Shown here in pieces: positions 37,238 to 39,146 of a stretch of 39,146 nucleotides of DNA (positions are counted from its first letter, which is position 1; the number at the start of each line of letters is the position of its first letter). Origin of the DNA: an uncultured Planctomycetaceae bacterium (GTDB lineage Bacteria; Planctomycetota; Planctomycetia; Planctomycetales; Planctomycetaceae); assembly GCA_903924405.1 (NCBI GenBank), contig CAIYBH010000429.1, positions 1 to 39,146 of the forward strand, read 5' to 3'. The notes below the pieces were generated by a model. The model worked only from the letters and a program-made list of their open reading frames with translations, searched no databases and was not told the DNA's origin. The position numbers and the translations under genes were made by a program.

Positions 37238-37266
37238 ACCGGCATCGATAAGAGATCGATGTCGGT
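37238..37266. terminator. Hairpin between convergent genes
   Basis: ACCGGCATCGAT (37238-37249) pairs with ATCGATGTCGGT (37255-37266): twelve base pairs with one G-U and a five-base loop. It lies 15 bases after the esterase stop and about 75 bases from the end of the opposing glycosyltransferase gene. No T run follows on either strand, so it is a weak or bidirectional terminator at best, or an RNA stabilising element. Confidence 0.4.
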
Positions 37267-37341
37267 GGCCGCGTTACAAACCAGTTCAGGTCCGCTCGTC
37301 ACACTTCGCAACGGAGCCGTGCCACACCGGGAATGGACCAG

Positions 37342-38481
37342 TCACTTCGACAGAACACCGGTGGTCAGAACCTTGCTCCACTCATGTTCCCAGGTCATTT
37401 CTTCGCGATCCATCAACAGCCTCGCGTTTTCCGACATTCGATCATAAGCGGCGGTGTCCTGCAGCATCTGAGTCATCGCGGCCACCAGATCCGGCACATT
37501 CAGATCGTCAGCGATCAGCAGCCCGACGCCGGCCCTGGAAATCTGTTCAGGGAATTCACCAACGGTGGTCGCAATGACTGGCATCCCGAGCGCCAGATAC
37601 TCGTACAACTTTGTGCAGTTGGTTCCAACGAGACGATAACGCGCCGTTCCCGCCAGCATCGCCAGTCCCACACAGCGTCGCTGCGCGGCAAACTCCCGAA
37701 AAATCACTGGCGTCACAGCATTGTGCACGGCAACACCGACTCGCTGACGAAGCGCCGCAATCAGATCGGCATTCCCATCGCCAAAAATATGCAACTCAGC
37801 TCGGGACTGCAGATCCGCTGGCAAACTGAGAAACGCTTCCGCAGCCGCACCACACCCTTTCTCCGCATACACACCGCCGATGTACACAAAACAGAGCCGA
37901 TCTGAGGCCAGTGGTTGCCGCAGTGTTTTTCTCCACAAATCGGCAGGATAGTTGTGCAACTCAATCACCGCAGACTGCCATCGCTGCAAATGCTTCAACA
38001 GCGTCTGATTCCACAGATGAATACAGGTCACCAGTGCCACCCACGGCAGACTACAACGGTGAATCCAGCGAACAAGCCAGCTGAAGATCCGCAGTTTCAA
38101 CCCTGACCCCGCACCCTCCAGCGTGTTCAGCTCGTAATGGTCGTGCTCATCGTAGATCAGCGGCACACGTCCCAGCCACGAACGCACAACGGCCAACGGC
38201 AGTACGGACCAGTGAAAACAGAACACGGCAGCCAGACGACGCCCCGAGACCTCACCAATCTCGGCCGTTGTCGCGTTCGTCCGCCGAACATCCAGCGCCC
38301 GTTCGGACTTATCGAGAACCCACCGATGGCGCGGCAGGGAAAACACACGCACGCTGTAACCATCGTTTTGGAGACATTCCAGAAACATGGCCATCCGCTT
38401 GTTGACGATTCTTGAACCGTTCAGACAGAGCACATAGCTGCCATTATTACCGGCTAAACCTGTCCCCGAATCGTCGACCAT
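37342..38481 (-). CDS. Glycosyltransferase, GT4-like (group 1)
   Basis: This 379-residue protein has the two-Rossmann GT-B plan. The N-terminal half has a nucleotide-fold start (YVLCLNGSRIVNKRMAMFLE) and the segment VPLIYDEHDHYELNT. The C-terminal half has FVYIGGVYAEKGCGAA and the donor-binding region KLYEYLALGMPVIATTVGEFPEQI, the GT4 E-x7-E region. It probably transfers a sugar from a nucleotide donor to a lipid-linked or surface glycan on the cytoplasmic face. ATG 38481 is chosen because GGAG lies about 12 bases upstream and it gives a normal length; the frame is open to 38658 but that extension has no family similarity. It converges on the esterase gene. Confidence 0.86.
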   Translation of the reverse strand: MVDDSGTGLAGNNGSYVLCLNGSRIVNKRMAMFLECLQNDGYSVRVFSLPRHRWVLDKSERALDVRRTNATTAEIGEVSGRRLAAVFCFHWSVLPLAVVRSWLGRVPLIYDEHDHYELNTLEGAGSGLKLRIFSWLVRWIHRCSLPWVALVTCIHLWNQTLLKHLQRWQSAVIELHNYPADLWRKTLRQPLASDRLCFVYIGGVYAEKGCGAAAEAFLSLPADLQSRAELHIFGDGNADLIAALRQRVGVAVHNAVTPVIFREFAAQRRCVGLAMLAGTARYRLVGTNCTKLYEYLALGMPVIATTVGEFPEQISRAGVGLLIADDLNVPDLVAAMTQMLQDTAAYDRMSENARLLMDREEMTWEHEWSKVLTTGVLSK

Positions 38482-38713
38482 TCCCCATGACTCCGTCCTG
38501 CGGCCCTTCAGAATTCCCGGCGGCCTCAGCAATCCCTTGTGACTCGACCACGCCTGCCTGCGCATTCGCCCACCAGCGACGTGCTTACCACATTCCCGGG
38601 AAACGCCGCTGCACAACGGAAACCACGTGAACACCCCCCGGAATCCCACCGACCTCAACTCGGCAGATTAACAATCCCGGGAAGACCTGCCAACTTATGA
38701 TCACCCCATCCCC
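38482..38713. other. Non-coding region upstream of the glycosyltransferase
   Basis: About 230 bases between the glycosyltransferase start and the first terminal repeat. No gene or clear promoter boxes were recognised; the glycosyltransferase leader must lie here. Confidence 0.5.
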
Positions 38714-38832
38714 AAATCACAAAAGGGGACATTCTACTTTTCTGCCGGCAACACGGCGTTCCACGTTCATCCGCCTGCTCGGAGTACGGCTTTCTTCACG
38801 TGTCTTCTTCCGGACGCGAGGGTCACTCAGCC
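38714..38832. repeat. 119-bp direct repeat, copy 1
   Basis: Bases 38714-38832 are identical to 39028-39146, 314 bases apart. The repeat begins with AAATCACAAAA and then GGGGACATTCTACTTTT. Similar GGGGACA-headed sequences often flank REP-associated tyrosine transposase (IS200-like) genes in Planctomycetota and other phyla, but no transposase lies in this window. The second copy is cut by the window end, so the true repeat may be longer. Confidence 0.93.
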
Positions 38833-38874
38833 ACGAATCGCAAGCATCAGTCTTCCGTTCCTGTTTCCGTCTGC

Positions 38875-38936
38875 TGCCGCCCAAGGCGGCAAATCCGCGA
38901 AACAAAACGCATGGCCAACGCCTTCGGTTGCGGCCA
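38875..38936. repeat. Two REP-like hairpins inside the repeat period
   Basis: TGCCGCC (38875-38881) and GGCGGCA (38885-38891) form a perfect seven-base-pair stem with a CAA loop. Twenty bases further, TGGCC (38912-38916) and GGCCA (38932-38936) close a second, bulged hairpin. Paired short GC hairpins, one with a bulge, are typical of REP/BIME elements moved by RAYT transposases. The assignment is tentative because only one copy is visible. Confidence 0.4.
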
Positions 38937-39027
38937 GCCAAAATGACGAATGCACTCATCACTTCTACGCCGAAGTCTTCTGCAGTCTGACCACGCAGAA
39001 CAATCCTCGTCTGGCCGTACTACGCTG

Positions 39028-39146
39028 AAATCACAAAAGGGGACATTCTACTTTTCTGCCGGCAACACGGCGTTCCACGTTCATCCGCCTGCTCGGAGTA
39101 CGGCTTTCTTCACGTGTCTTCTTCCGGACGCGAGGGTCACTCAGCC
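39028..39146. repeat. 119-bp direct repeat, copy 2 (cut by window end)
   Basis: This copy is identical to 38714-38832 over its full visible length and runs to the last base. The 314-base spacing suggests the start of a tandem array of a 314-base unit, or two insertions of one element. The identity over 119 bases implies recent duplication or ongoing homogenisation. Confidence 0.93.

Noticed and set aside
38717..38962. 81-codon minus-strand frame within the terminal repeat
   Set aside because: Basic, low-information translation of repeat DNA; more likely an annotation artefact of the repeat than a gene.

Overview
The window reads as a fragment of a Planctomycetota chromosome. The evidence is indirect: moderately high GC, a short rsmH-to-ftsI division cluster with no ftsZ or mur genes beside it, many small lipoproteins with canonical lipoboxes, a very large FHA/coiled-coil membrane protein, and repeats carrying GGGGACA motifs. 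No rRNA is present to fix the taxonomy, so the genus is left open. Both ends lie in repeats (a 19-bp tandem array on the left, a 119-bp direct repeat with a 314-bp period on the right), as expected if the window is a contig that broke at repeats.

Layout. 1-742: minisatellite and non-coding DNA. 743-3038: groES-groEL with a strong intrinsic terminator. 3623-8781: a compact division/peptidoglycan operon, rsmH - LysM membrane protein - FtsL-like protein - FtsI-type transpeptidase. 9029-10375: an orphan RbsC-type permease with an extracytoplasmic insertion. 10410-13457 (minus): a large MMPL/RND exporter of the HpnN type. 13883-15127: an MnmE-like GTPase lacking the catalytic C-terminus. 15217-17386 (minus): a UPF0173 metallo-beta-lactamase-fold hydrolase and glucose-6-phosphate isomerase. 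18141-19925: an SLC13/DASS-type transporter with two RCK_C domains. 19947-21789 (minus): a TPR lipoprotein and a Gly-tailed lipoprotein. 22274-26209: a 1311-residue protein with a degenerate FHA domain, about 680 residues of coiled coil and two C-terminal membrane helices. 26638-27144: smpB. 27215-28992 (minus): an arsenic detoxification operon arsR-aqpS-arsC, with a perfect palindrome upstream in the divergent region. 29340-37223: MFS transporter, GT-C glycosyltransferase, AsmA-like protein and a secreted two-domain esterase, closely packed. 37342-38481 (minus): a GT4 glycosyltransferase. The rest is non-coding DNA and repeats.

How the parts work together. The rsmH-LysM-FtsL-FtsI genes overlap or nearly abut and probably act together at the division site or in peptidoglycan synthesis. 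ArsR, the aquaglyceroporin and the thioredoxin-type arsenate reductase form a complete detoxification circuit without an ArsB or Acr3 pump: arsenate is reduced and arsenite leaves through the channel. The MFS/GT-C/AsmA/esterase run looks like an envelope-building unit. The most novel-looking items are the FHA/coiled-coil/membrane protein, the permease with an embedded partial binding-protein lobe, the truncated MnmE paralogue, the LysM protein inserted between rsmH and ftsL, and the structured 3' repeat. No clearly new multi-gene defence or mobile system was seen.
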